DNA of 64,000 nucleotides, from the NCBI GenBank assembly GCA_905147135.1, contig LR990059.1, forward strand, positions 14,469,001 through 14,533,000, in the 5' to 3' direction. This document shows, in pieces, positions 23,126-33,847 of the stretch. The notes under the pieces are model-generated. The model was not told where the DNA came from. It did not search any database and was given only the letters and a program-made list of their open reading frames with translations. This stretch comes from Blastobasis lacticolella (taxonomy: Eukaryota; Arthropoda; Insecta; Lepidoptera; Blastobasidae). Made by a program: the position numbers and the translations under genes. Numbering within the stretch: the stretch's first letter is position 1; each line of letters begins with the position of its first letter.

Positions 23126-23500
23126 AAAAGAAATATACGATTTATTTATTTATTTTTTCCCTACGATGCTTGTTTCATAGTTAGTTTTGGTCTTAAATGT
23201 GGGGTGTTCAAAACCAAAGCTTCCCATCCCTACAGGGAGTTTAATTCCCGCGGGAAACTCGGCTAAACGCTGCACCTGCTCGCGGTTTAATTATTATTTA
23301 AATTTAATTATTCCCAACGTTAATTAACGGAAAATTTAAGCAGATTACGGACGTCTTCCGAAGTTTTCGTCTGAGAGGCGAACTACTTGCCTATTTGTCG
23401 AGTTTCTTATGAATTCTTTATAGAATTTGGAAGAAATTAATTTCGCTTTGATTTTAGAATTTGTAGGTCCAAAATAAGTATCAGAACAAATAAATCCGTT
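23126..23500. other. No feature recognised
   Basis: Nothing recognisable. Confidence 0.4.
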
Positions 23501-23738
23501 GGCCGTGTGGTGTCGGGCAAAGTAGGATAGCACTAATCCCTAACACTCGTGGGTGTCGTACAAGGCGACTAATGTTATTGATGCAAAAGATCTAGAGTCT
23601 CCGTTGGCTGGAAAATGGGCAGCAGCGTTTTCCATTGTTATATTTATAACATTGCGATTTCCAACCCGCCTGCCAAGCGTGGAGATTATGACAATAACTG
23701 CTCCTTTCTTGAGAGATATTCATCTTCAGGCTTATAAT
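23501..23738 (+). mobile_element. SINE B, full 5' end, 3' end decayed
   Basis: Starts at the conserved 'ggccgtgtggtgtcgggcaa' and passes 'aacactcgtgggtgtcgtac', 'aggctggaaaat'-like text and 'tttccaacccgcctgccaag'. It then loses similarity at 'tttcttgagagatattcatc'. Confidence 0.8.
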
Positions 23739-23821
23739 TTTTTATTTATTTCTTAATATAATAGAGTTCCATCGTGAAGTCGCAACACAAAGTGTTAAAT
23801 AGTTGAAATATTTAAAGATTT

Positions 23822-23934
23822 AATCATCATCATCATCATCACAGCCCATAACAGTCCACTGCAGGGCCTAGAGCCTCTCCCATGAGAGAGGAGGTCGTTG
23901 CCATAATCTCTACGTTGGGCAGGCAGGAGATTGA
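23822..23934 (-). mobile_element. SINE B 3' fragment
   Basis: The minus-strand 3' half, ending 'ggccctgcagtggactgtta' + 'tgggctgtgatgatgatgat'. It lies only ~85 bases from an oppositely oriented SINE B. Confidence 0.75.
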
Positions 23935-25479
23935 ATAATATTTAAGTCAAAAACTTAAACTAAATAAAACAATAGGTAAGCAACATAGGTAACTACCCTA
24001 ACACTAAAAATTTGTTGGAAAAAGAGAAGAAATTAAAGCTATTCTCTACTCAAAAACTTGCTCTTCATTATTCGCGGATACGAATAAGGTAGAAGTACTG
24101 CTTTCAATAGACTACATACAAAACTTTGCAATTTTTCGCAGATTGCGTACTTCCCGTGTTTCCTGATATCTCGCGCTGCGGCTCCAGCAAGCTTGATCTG
24201 ATTATGAAAAACACTTAGTTATTTTTTTAGAACCAGTTATGAGAATTTTATTTAGAAGTAAAATGAGTATTATTTAGTATTCAACATTGTTGAAGGTTAC
24301 TTTGCCACACAAATAATTACACTGCACGAATAATTTTAATAAGCAATTGAAATCTATTTAAATTAGATACATTATCTGTTGTTTGAATAATTTATTTTTG
24401 TTATTGTTTGTGACGCTCTCTTTTCATTTTGCACGCCAATGACTTGGCTTTATGTGTGATACTAAGTACTCTGTAATATCATGTTGTACCTACAAACTTA
24501 CCACATTTACTGCAATAAATAATTGAATTGAATTGTTGTAGTCCCAATCCCTAAACTGCAATTAATAATTAGAGGATATTTTCTTTTTTTTACATTTAAA
24601 GTTCACCAATGACTGTTTGCAATATAATTTACATACTATTATATATCAATAAAATGATAATGTAGCTTATACACCTTAATTACGCCAAACAAGACACACA
24701 GGAGGGATCGAGAATCATAAGTTGTAGAAGTTGTAATGAATCATCTATGAAGAGTTTCCTTTTCGCACTAGTCCTGCCGATGTCAATATTTGATCAAATT
24801 TCAAACTTTCAAGGAGACAGCTGCATCGCGGACCGGCATAAATATTTATGTATCGTCAGCTTCCTACCCTCTTTTTGTTTCGGCGCGACGGTTGATTTGA
24901 ATATTTCGTTACGGTACCACAAACTTACCTGCCCCGGTGGCCGAAAATGGAACTGAGCGTCGCCTTTTTGGAATACCATTTTGTTGTCTACAACAGCGAC
25001 GCTGTCATCGAATCTGGTAAGGTTGTGGAATGGTACATCGCAACGTGTTGAGTCTCGTCGCCGATGGCATGGGTTTTCAAATAGAATTTCGGTGAAAATT
25101 TTCAGTTTACGATAAAGTTTGATTGAATAAAAAATTTTTGGTTTATTGTATTTCATTAGAATAATGTGGGTAGTTATTTTTAGTTTACTTATTTACTTTT
25201 ACTTAATACATGTTTTGTTATAGTTTGTTGCCTACCTTTAATACTGGATAATTTCTGTCCATTTTGTTAACGCGCTTATTATACCTGGCTAAATTCAGTT
25301 GACTAAATTCCGAAGCAAAATGCGTGAGAGCAAGTCAAAGTGGAATGTATAGCTCATAGAATAAGGTCCATTTTTGTATCGATTATACATAATGTTTCGC
25401 ACCGCTCAGTTTTTCAATAGGCGTACAAAAATTTACCTTATTAGGCTATGTATAATTCCTCGACAATATAAACAATTTG
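23935..25479. other. No gene; AT-rich, LINE-tail-like at 24475-24537
   Basis: 'caataaataattgaattgaa' at 24512 looks like a non-LTR 3' tail with (ttgaa)n. No frame longer than 115 codons, and none with a motif. Confidence 0.4.
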
Positions 25480-25845
25480 CCGCTATGCCCTATCTAAGAG
25501 AGGTAGGGCATAGCGCGGTATCTCGTTCGAATTGGAGCCCCGACTGGGGAAGTACCTCCACCTTACAGAATATCGCAGCTAAATAATACTCTTTTAAATA
25601 GTATTGTGTTTCTGCCGGTGAGTAAGGTTCCCAGTGCTCCATGGGGTGGGGATATGGTGAACCGTGGCTTTGGCAGTGGAGTGGCATTTGCCTTTTGCTG
25701 CCAGTGCAACGTGTTATAGAGGTAGGCAACGCATTAGCGATACTCTTGGTGTTGCTAATGTCTATAGGCAGTGGTGACCACTTTCCATCAGGTGGCCCGC
25801 TTGCCTGTTTGCCTAACGTATGACATAGAAAAAAAAAATTTAAAA
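25480..25845 (+). mobile_element. SINE sharing its 3' end with LINE D
   Basis: It opens with a hairpin (gctatgccctatct .. aggtagggcatagc, 25481-25514). 'gcggtatctcgttcgaattg' and 'gccccgactggggaagtacc' follow, text I know from memory as an abundant lepidopteran short repeat. The final ~115 bases (25718-25832: 'gaggtaggcaacgcattagc', 'gtggtgaccactttccatca', 'ggtggcccgcttgcctgttt') match the LINE D 3' UTR at 21702-21812. An A-run ends the copy. Confidence 0.65.
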
Positions 25846-26599
25846 AGTTTCGTACAATGTTCGCACAACGAATGTTTGTTGCGCTTTGCCTGCGCTTGCG
25901 CTTGCACTGTCAAAATTTCTAGCGCAATAAGTACCTACTCGCAACTCTACCACATCAACTAGTAGATGCCTGGCATCCAAGTAACGCAGGGGCATCGTGA
26001 GCCTTTTGGCGCACACATACAAGATATTGAATTAACTCCCTTTATTTCAACATTCGCCGATGAGAATAATCCTCAAAAGGGTTTTTACTGTTTAATAAAC
26101 TTCTACAAAGGTTTTGAATCCTGCCTGTTGGGTTGGAGATCTACGAAATCCAGTTTGACTCTGTCAAGCCTGAGGAATTCGGCCCCATGAGTACCACTGT
26201 CATACATCTTTCGGCGGCTCTATATGACACTGTGGCAAGGCCGATCTAGGACGATTTAAATTAATTGTCTAGCAGCTAGACAATTGATTTAAATCCTTAC
26301 GTAGTAAAAACTATAGTTCGCTTGGGCTGCAGGAGACGTGGCCGGCTCGCCCGCGCAACCGAAAGAAGCAATTTCTGCAGTGGACCAGCTACCTACAGAG
26401 TAGAGAAGTCGAGAAGCATTGTTTGGCAATTATTTACTTAGAAATCAATTCTTACCTACAACTGAGGTACGGGAGAGGGAAAACTTATACTGTGTTCGAC
26501 AAACTAAATAAACATTGTGTTCTAAAACGACATGCATTGCTGTGTAAAGTGATTGATGAAAAATTAAATAATAATAGGAAGTTCCGTTTGCTATGTTAA
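25846..26599. other. No gene; 43-bp palindrome at 26253-26295
   Basis: 26253-26272 and 26276-26295 (GATTTAAAT..AATTGTCTAG) form a 20-bp stem with one mismatch and a 3-base loop. No other structure or gene is recognised. Confidence 0.5.
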
Positions 26600-26934
26600 T
26601 AATAATCTTGTTGTGCTCTCTCCGCCGGGGTCCGCCTTGACCATTATCCATGATTTGGCAGCTTAGATAATTTCAGCAGAGCTGCCATCTGACCTACGTG
26701 ACCTACCAGAGGAACCTGACCAGCTTGGTAAATGGTTAGATATGCAGTTGCCTGAATGTGCAGGTTTCATCACGATGTTTCTCCTCGCCCTAATAACATC
26801 GATTAGTGTTCAACTAATGTTCATAACTCAAAAAAGAGTCATTGGTACCTACATGGCCGCAGTGGGACTCGAACCCGGGACCTCTCGCTTACGCGTCGGA
26901 CCCCTTAACCACTAGGCCGCCGTGCACAACATGT
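26600..26934 (-). mobile_element. SINE A, full length
   Basis: The minus-strand head from ~26930 has box A-like 'cggcctagtggttaagggg' and box B 'gggttcgagtcccactg'. The body passes 'catcgtgatgaaacctgcac' to 'ggatcatgga'-like text and 'agagagcacaacaag'. The extreme 3' end is lost. Confidence 0.85.
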
Positions 26935-27204
26935 ATGTACGTGCAAAATCACTGACATAGAAAGTGATCGCCCTAGATTGCAACTCTACTCTTCTTGGCT
27001 GTGTAATCTGTCACCAGCTATAATACTCGCATGGTTGCGTTGCAGTAAATTGCAACCTTGCACGCGTTCCGCGTCTATCTGTCTGTCTGTATGTATGTGT
27101 TTTCGCTAACTCCTCCTAAATTTCGCATCGGATCTTGATGGGGTTTTCACCATCTGTTATAAAAAAAATTCCGGAAGGTTTTTATGTATACATGCATATA
27201 GTAA

Positions 27205-27432
27205 AACGTCGGTGAGGTAAAACTTCGCGATGAAACCTGCACATTCAGGCGACTGAATATGTAACCTTGATCCATTCTGGTCGGGTTCCCTTGGTAGCAT
27301 AGTCTCGAAGGTCAGATGGCAGTCGCTCCACTGTAATTACTTGATCTGCCAAATCCTGGATCATGGTCAAGGCAGACACCGAGCCTTCGCGCGCGGGTGC
27401 AGAACCGGGACATTAACATCAAGATGTTTTTT
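27205..27432 (+). mobile_element. SINE A, 5'-truncated
   Basis: 'gcgatgaaacctgcacattc', 'aggcgactgaatatgtaacc', 'tcgaaggtcagatggcagtc', 'tcctggatcatggtcaaggc', 'cgggacattaacatcaagat', then a T-run. 27060-27180 just upstream ('ctgtctgtctgtatgtatgt' and 'gggttttcaccatctgttat') resembles another degenerate repeat. Confidence 0.8.
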
Positions 27433-27748
27433 TTTATTGTAGTAAAAAGCCGAGAAAACCCCTGCGAAGTCGGGGCGAGTTGCTAGTTCAGATAACAATA
27501 TTTTATAGAAAGACACTGACGAGATTTCAAATACATTAACACCAAGTAACGGTTTAAGTATATGACGAATAGAAATTTGCCAAAGGACGGCCGTCAGATT
27601 TCAAGTAAAAGCCTCCGTCCATTCGCTTGAATGAATCTTTACTGACATTTGCTGCTGAGGTACGAATATCCGCACTTATTGAGTCGTCACATATTTCCTG
27701 TTTGAGCTGCAGACTCGTCAGATTTGCAATAAGTACCTACCTATCCCT
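27433..27748. other. No feature recognised
   Basis: Nothing recognisable between the SINE A tail and the RTE copy. Confidence 0.4.
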
Positions 27749-28138
27749 TATACCTGTGGGCCTTATAAGAAAGCTCACTGTTACCCAAAGGGCAATGGAA
27801 AGAGCTATGCTCGGAGTTTCTTTGTGCGATCGAATCAGAAATGAGGAGATCCGCAAGCGAACCAAGGTCACCGACATAGCTCTAAGGATTGCCAGACTGA
27901 AGTGGCAGTGGGCAGGGCACATATCTCGAAGAACAGATGGCCGATGGGGCAGTAAAGTTCTCGAGTGGCGACCACGTACAGTGAAGACGCAGCGTAGGTA
28001 GGCCTCCTACAAAGTGGACCGACGACCTGGTATGGATCGCAGGTACCAGCTGGATGCGGAAAGCACAGGACCGGCCTTTGTGGAGATCTCTGGGGGAGGC
28101 CTATGCCCACCAGTGGGCGTCTTCTGGCTGATATGATG
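27749..28138 (+). pseudogene. RTE 3' end, truncated and frameshifted
   Basis: Matches the intact RTE from ~57523 onward. It encodes GLIRKLTVTQRAMERAMLGV, RNEEIRKRTKVTDIALRIAR and WQWAGHISRRTDGRW. The frame breaks at ~27980, where one or more bases are missing after 'accacgtac'. It ends 'gggcgtcttctggctgatat' + 'gatga'. High nucleotide similarity to 55010-57916 suggests a recent relative. Confidence 0.9.
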
Positions 28139-29294
28139 ACCTACTTAAAAAAATTTAACGCACTGAATAAGTACCAAGTCAGGAAACTAGACCGTAACGG
28201 AAAGGTATATTATCGTCTTACCTTAGCTGCAAAACTATTAGTCTTAGAAACATGAAGTGTCATTGTTTAGCTTATATAGTCGGCTCGCTGTTTTGACTTT
28301 GAATTTACGTCGGGGGCACTGCATTGAATTACCGAAAAGCACGCTCTCGCGAATTTCTATTTAGAGTATCTCATGACTTACACGTGATAGGGCGGTGATT
28401 CTTGCGTGTATATATGTTGATTTTGTTTACAATAATTGATCTCTATAAAATATATGAAGGATGTAATTTGGACAATATTTTAGTAAAATTACAAATCACG
28501 GCTATCGTCGAAAAGAGAGGGCCATGGGCCTCACGTAGGTACCAAAGAGGCCAACGCACAGTTGCATGCGTCAGGGTCATGATTAGACTTCCGATTCAGA
28601 AACCCGATAACATGTGCGACGAAAGTGTATTAAAAAAAAGCAACGAAAAACCTACCACATCCACCCCACCCGCATACTCGTACCTCCAGTATCCTTTTAC
28701 CGTCTGTTCGACGAAAGACAATCAAGTTTTTAAAGGCGGAGTGTGCTGTCACCCAGGATCGGGCGGCCAGTCGCGATGAGGGTACCTTTCCAACAGCTGA
28801 TGTCTACCCTGATTCAATTCGAAGGGGTTAAGTCTTCGGAATGACTGGGGTTTTGCTGTCACAAGTTAATTGCCTGGCCCTGCGGTGGCATATGCGGTAG
28901 GTCCTGTTTCTTATAGGTCACGTCGAAGGTATAATTTTTTTTACAACGTTATTTATTTATTCGTATGGCATATTAATATGAAAAAAGACCTATATTAGGT
29001 ATAATTAAGTCAACAAAAGTAGTTTGAAGAGGTACTCGTATTTGGATTTGCTAATACCCTCCACGTTTATTTGGCAGATTCGAACTGATTCGAGATTTCT
29101 AGTCTTGAGATTCTTAAAAGAGCATTTTTGAGAATTTGGGAGCATTATTGTAGGTAGGTAATTAGTGAAAATTGCTACGGGGCTATCAATATTATAAATC
29201 GACGTAGATAAAAGCAGTGCAGCTGCCAAAACTTGATTACTCTTTAGCACCACCTGGAGGACGCGTGGACACGAAGGGTGGAATTTTTCTTAAA
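28139..29294. other. No gene supported
   Basis: Contains an unrecognised 125-codon plus-strand frame (28402-28779) with no motif and no second copy. Confidence 0.4.
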
Positions 29295-29551
29295 TAATTG
29301 GGCTAGCCAGGCATCTGACCGCCGCCTTACCTGCTGGTAAGTGTCAATGCGGTCAATAATGGAGAATGCCTGTCTAGGAACAGCCTATTCACTCTGGCCT
29401 TGAAGGCATCTACATTATAATGATCAGGGAACACACTCGCGGGTAACGCGTTCCATACTTTGACCGTACGCATTATAAAGGTTGAACTAAAGCGGCTCAT
29501 GCGGACGCGAGTAGTCGTTGTCCTCCCACCAACATTAGTTGTGACAGTCAA
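29295..29551 (-). pseudogene. LINE E 3' end (ORF2 C-terminus)
   Basis: A minus-strand frame of 74 codons: TTTTRVRMSRFSSTFIMRTV, KVWNALPASVFPDHYNVDAF, KARVNRLFLDR. The 'R(T/V)VKVWNALP..VFP' motif marks the end of a CR1/Jockey-group ORF2. The 3' UTR follows at 29295-29326. Confidence 0.85.
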
Positions 29552-29712
29552 TACCCGTTGTCACCATCACCCCCTAAGTTTTATGGGACTCCTAACACTC
29601 TTTTAAGTAACAGATTTTGCATTAAAAGCCATCGATTAATGTGGTGTAGGGTCAACTTGGGGAGTGTAACAACCTTACAAGCAGACAGCCACCAGGCAGA
29701 CTATTCCCATGT

Positions 29713-29763
29713 CATCATCATCATCATCTTGGCATTATGTCCCGGTGGCCCAGAGTCCGCCAG
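29713..29763 (-). mobile_element. SINE A 3' terminus
   Basis: 'catcatcatcatcttggcat' + 'tatgtcccggtggcccagag' + 'tccgcc' is the last ~50 bases of SINE A in reverse. Confidence 0.65.
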
Positions 29764-30531
29764 ACTTGTCCTAAGTACTGTAACAAAATAAAGATAAGTA
29801 AGAACGTAAATATAACTTGCCAAAATCTTATTATTTGTTAACAACACAGGGCTTAGTTTCTTTAGAAAATTGCTTCGAGAAAAGCGTTCAGGTAAAGAAA
29901 TTCATTTTTCATATTTTCAAAGCGCCAATAAGAGGCTTTACGTCTATTATTTTAAGGTTTTGTCATATTTCAAACTAAAATTCACCTTCTGTGTTCATAT
30001 TTGGCGTTCCTTTGTTCGGAAAAAGTTTATATAATTTCATTGGTGGAATATTATTTTGGAATCTCTACAGGCATCCAAAAGTAGAGTGTCTGGATTAGAC
30101 ATTTTCTTGCTTTGTTCTCTTTCCTTTGAATGTCAAGGTTTCTCGCAGATTAGCCGAGCGAAATTGCTGTTTTTTATTTGTTAACGCATTTCATTATAAC
30201 TACGACGATCTGAGTTTAAGTAAGCTTAATCGGGGGTTATCAACTTTTTCTGTCGGTTATTTCAAACTGTAGCTAAAACTGGAACAATTTTCGTTCAAGT
30301 GTCGCCATTTTGTTGTTCCGGTTTAAAGATATTTTATTCTCATTTTAAGACAGAATAAGTCACTTACATGAGAAGAATGTTGAATACATACAGATCCACA
30401 TAGTATCGTTCACTCGCACAGAACAGCACCACAGTCACATCCTACGGATTGGATGTTATAAAATCATGTACATGATACATAAACACTTTTGACACTCCAC
30501 TAGACCAAGTTAACAACCTCTCAACAACATT
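29764..30531. other. Probable LINE 3' flank, otherwise unrecognised
   Basis: Directly downstream (minus strand) of the LINE stop codon at 30532-30534, so part of it is probably that element's 3' UTR. I cannot place its end. Confidence 0.4.
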
Positions 30532-30619
30532 TCAACATGTTTGCATAATATGTTGGGCCAATTTACGCTTAAAATCATTAAAGAACTCGATACTTTTTAT
30601 TTTTGAAGGTAAGTTATTA
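30532..30619 (-). pseudogene. C-terminal 28 codons of the split LINE reverse-transcriptase ORF
   Basis: On the minus strand the bases after the TA target site complete a Tyr codon and continue NNLPSKIKSIEFFNDFKRKL to AQHIMQTC and a TGA (30532-30534). 'YN.LP..IK....F..FK..L' is the expected C-terminus for this LINE group. It is the direct in-frame continuation of the ORF that stops at 35992, across the 5.37 kb insertion. Confidence 0.9.
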
Positions 30620-30889
30620 TACAGGGTGTTTCATAATACATGTATAAAGCCGAAAGGGTGTTAAAGTAAAGCTTTCAAAGAGTACACTGGCGACTTCATA
30701 TTATCCAGACATTGAATTTTAATTTTTATAAAAAATCTTCGTTTTTAAAGAAAAATAACCATATCGACTACGTTGATGCGCAGCTCTATTTCAAGTTGAT
30801 GATCCTAGAAGGAGAAGTTTAATAACCGCGTGCGACCCCTATGAAAAAAGAGCAACCTCCTTAAGCCTTGTACCAGGAGCCTAATGCTA

Positions 30890-31158
30890 CGTACACACGC
30901 ACCGTTGGCGTGTGCCGGCCGGCGATCCGCAGCGCAGCGTGGCGGTAACATCAAACGGATAGAAGCAATCGACCAAACGCAGCTTGGGCGGATACCGAAG
31001 GCCAACGAACAAACGTGCGATTACGAGCCCGAATAGGTTCCCAAAACTCCCAAAGATCGTTTGCTTGACCACGAAATGCAATTACCTATTGGACCTTAGA
31101 AATCCAAATCGGCCGACAACGCTTCGTTGGCGTAAGTTGAGTGTGTACACACCATAAA
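30890..31158. repeat. Possible MITE within the 5.37 kb element
   Basis: 'gtacacacgcaccgttggcg' on the left and, in inverted orientation, 'gtacacactcaacttacgcc' on the right. Both are followed inward by 'cggc(c)gat'-like text. The flanks 'agtttaataaccgcg' (30815) and 'agtttaataacctcg' (31164) are themselves an imperfect direct repeat. Confidence 0.4.
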
Positions 31159-31332
31159 GAAGAGTTTAATAACCTCGCGCCATTCATAACAAAACAAACG
31201 AACCTCCTACATCTTGCTACCAGGCGCCGAACTAAATGTTACCTACTTATCTCCATGAATAATCTCTACCAAATTAACTAGGAACTTACCTACACTAATT
31301 ATTTTCAATAGGTAGGTATGCTTAAATAGTCG

Positions 31333-31650
31333 GAGCGTCGTCGGTGGCCTAAGGTTACGGTATCCGAGTCGTACGCGAGAGGTACCGGGTTCGACACCCG
31401 CTGCCGCCACGTACCAGTGACCTTTTCTGACGGAAAACATCGTGATGAAACCTGCACATTTAGGCGACTGAATGTCTAACCATGATTTTAATCTGGTCAG
31501 GTAATCAGGTTCCCCTGGTAGCAGGGTCAGGCAGGATTCAGGACTGTCAGACGTAATGACCAGAAATGCGAAATCCTGGATCATGGTCAAGGCGGACCCC
31601 AGGCCCTCGTGCGCGAGAGCAAAACCAGGTCATTAACACCGAGATGATTT
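31333..31650 (+). mobile_element. SINE A, full length, inside the 5.37 kb element
   Basis: Head 'ggagcgtcgtcggtggccta', box B 'gggttcgacacccgctg', body 'atcgtgatgaaacctgcaca', 'ggttcccctggtagcagggt', 'tcctggatcatggtcaaggc', end 'cattaacaccgagatgattt'. Confidence 0.85.
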
Positions 31651-32877
31651 CTACTAGGTAGGTACCTAACAGAACAAACCACCCCAGCACAACAAAAGTA
31701 AAATAAGAATTAAAATCATAATACTTAGGTACTTATTAACTAAAGGCCTAAAAACAGTATCTAAGTAGGTTGGGTAGGTAGGAACCTACGTAAATAAAAA
31801 ACAAAACATGTTAATCAGTCTGGAAGACAGCCGGACCCGCGGTGTGGAGTGCCGCAGGTACTTAAACTAAATAAAAATAAACATAGTCAGCTACGTACTA
31901 AAGTAGATATCTACTACACTAAAACGGGATTCGTTCAATTGACAAAATGGCTCTACACAGATAGGTAAGTACTAGGTACCTACTAACACGGTTCCCTCAT
32001 CTAAGTACCTACGTACCTAGGGAACCACTTATGAATCTAGTTTTGGTGAAACACATTACAGACAGGTTCCACTAAATACCTACATGTTTTTATGAAAAGA
32101 TAAAAGCGTTGTCTTTTCTACCTATTTCCCGTCGGAAAAGAACCGAGCGCGGCGGTTGCGCTTCTAACGTCACTATTAGGTGGTAGGTAGCGTCTCCTAG
32201 TCTAGCTAGCACCTAGACCTTTAAAGCATGTAGGTACGTACCTTTTAAACGATATTTTATGGAAACAAACAGTGTCAGGTGCCAGCGCAGTTAACCACAC
32301 TTTCTTGCTTTCTTGTGGCTCGATGACCGATAGGTAAATACACTCATACACACAGCTACACAACACTACAGCATGCACTGGTTGCTATGCAATACGTAAG
32401 TAGGTAGGTAACATGGTCTTTGGCCTACTGCTTGGTTGCACTCATGCACAGAATAATGATTATCACAATACTTGAAACTGTTGAACATTGTACACAAACA
32501 AGACTACGTTAATATTGGTACCTGACGCAATAAATCATTCATTCATTCATATCGTTTACAGTCTTATCACAGTTATTTTCACAGTACTTAGGTATCCTAT
32601 ACATACAACGCAACAAACAATCACACCGATCACGCGAAAAGCTAAAAACCGAATAAACGAACACGACTCGAAAATAGGTACATTTTAACACAAGAAGCCA
32701 CGCTGTCGGCGTGAGCGGTTCAATCAAACGACACACCCAAGTGCAGCATGCACACTGCCAAAACTCCGGCGTGTCGACACATGGGCCTCGTGGCGGAGTA
32801 TTTCCCGCGACTTTCGGCGCGGCGCACGGGCGGCGGGAGGCGAGGCGGGAGGCGTGGCAGCAGGCAGCGCTTTAGGC
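31651..32877. other. No gene; dense taggtacctac words
   Basis: Many copies of 'taggtac', 'ggtaggta' and 'cctac' words, without regular spacing. No frame with a motif. 32780-32880 is GC-rich (ggcgggaggc repeats). Confidence 0.5.
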
Positions 32878-33240
32878 AGCGTTGCCAGATCGTACCTTTT
32901 AGTACGATTTACGTACTATTTGGCCGACTGTCGTACCTTAAGCGTACTTTGCTCCACATCGTACTATTTAGTACGTTTTTACAAAATGCTGAATTTAGCT
33001 GAGGGGGGTAGTCACTTCACCTTTCCTGTGCGCAAAATACTGAAAAATAATGGGAAGGAAGGGTTGATTTTAGCCACCGGCAACAAAATAACGTCATTAA
33101 TTGACTAAAAATCATCCCCCCCCCCCCAAGGTCGATAAAATATAGAAGATAATAAGAAGAAATCGTAACTTTTTAGCCATTTTCGTACTATTTTAAGAGC
33201 CCAGACGTACTTTTTTGGAAACTACTGCTGGTAACATTGA
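32878..33240. mobile_element. hAT-like MITE with imperfect 8-bp TSD
   Basis: Flanks CTTTAGGC (32870-32877) and CTTTAGGG (33241-33248) agree at 7 of 8 bases. The termini agcgttgccag and ctggtaacattga are weakly inverted. Both ends carry repeated 'cgtacTATTT/gtacTTTT' words that could act as binding sites. A 12-base C run at 33116-33127 lies inside. Confidence 0.55.
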
Positions 33241-33574
33241 CTTTAGGGATCCGCGTGTTAGGGGTCGTACTTATTTCGCCTCTTATGTTCTCCTGGTAGA
33301 TGCACCGTAATGTTGATTGTGTTTATTTAATAAAGTGAGGCTCAAACAAGTCCAACAGTGGACTAATAATAATCCTTATGATGTCGGTGATGGAATACAT
33401 TTGCTTACCACTATTTTATTAACAGGTAATTTGTACAGACAGTAATTACTAAAATTGTGTTTGGGTCCGTGTTTCACCTAGGTGACCTAGGTTCAGTGGC
33501 GTTGCTTGCCTTCCAGGGGCCCCGTATCAATAGCTGTCTGGGGCCCATAGTTAGTACCCCCAACTACAAGGGAT
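33241..33574. other. No feature recognised
   Basis: Nothing recognisable before the SINE B target duplication at 33564-33574. Confidence 0.4.
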
Positions 33575-33836
33575 CATCATCATCATCATCACAGCCCATA
33601 ACAGTCCACTACAGGACTTTGGGCCTCTCCCGCAAAAGGGGAGGTTATTGCCATAATCTCCACGCTTGGCAGGCGGGTTGGAGATCGCAGTGTTGCAAAC
33701 ATAACAATGAAAAACGCTGCTGCCCATTTTCCAGTTTATGGAGACTAGATATTTTGCCTCTAAACGTTAGTCGCCTTGTACGACACCCACGAGTGTAAGG
33801 GGTTGGTGCTATTCTACTCTACCGGTCACCACACGG
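33575..33836 (-). mobile_element. SINE B, full length with 11-bp TSD
   Basis: Exact duplication CTACAAGGGAT at 33564-33574 and 33837-33847. The element (minus strand) runs from 'ccgtgtggtgaccggtagag' to a (gat)n tail and is 262 bp. This copy fixes both family ends. There is no tRNA-like head and no coding sequence. The poly-GAT tail and target duplication indicate target-primed reverse transcription. Confidence 0.9.
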
Positions 33837-33847
33837 CTACAAGGGAT

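Noticed and set aside
23501..23934. Head-to-head SINE B copies as a single inverted-repeat element
   Set aside because: Truncation points differ and unrelated sequence lies between; two insertions are simpler.
28402..28779. 125-codon plus-strand frame
   Set aside because: No domain, no conserved neighbour; contains low-complexity Pro/Thr/Ser text.
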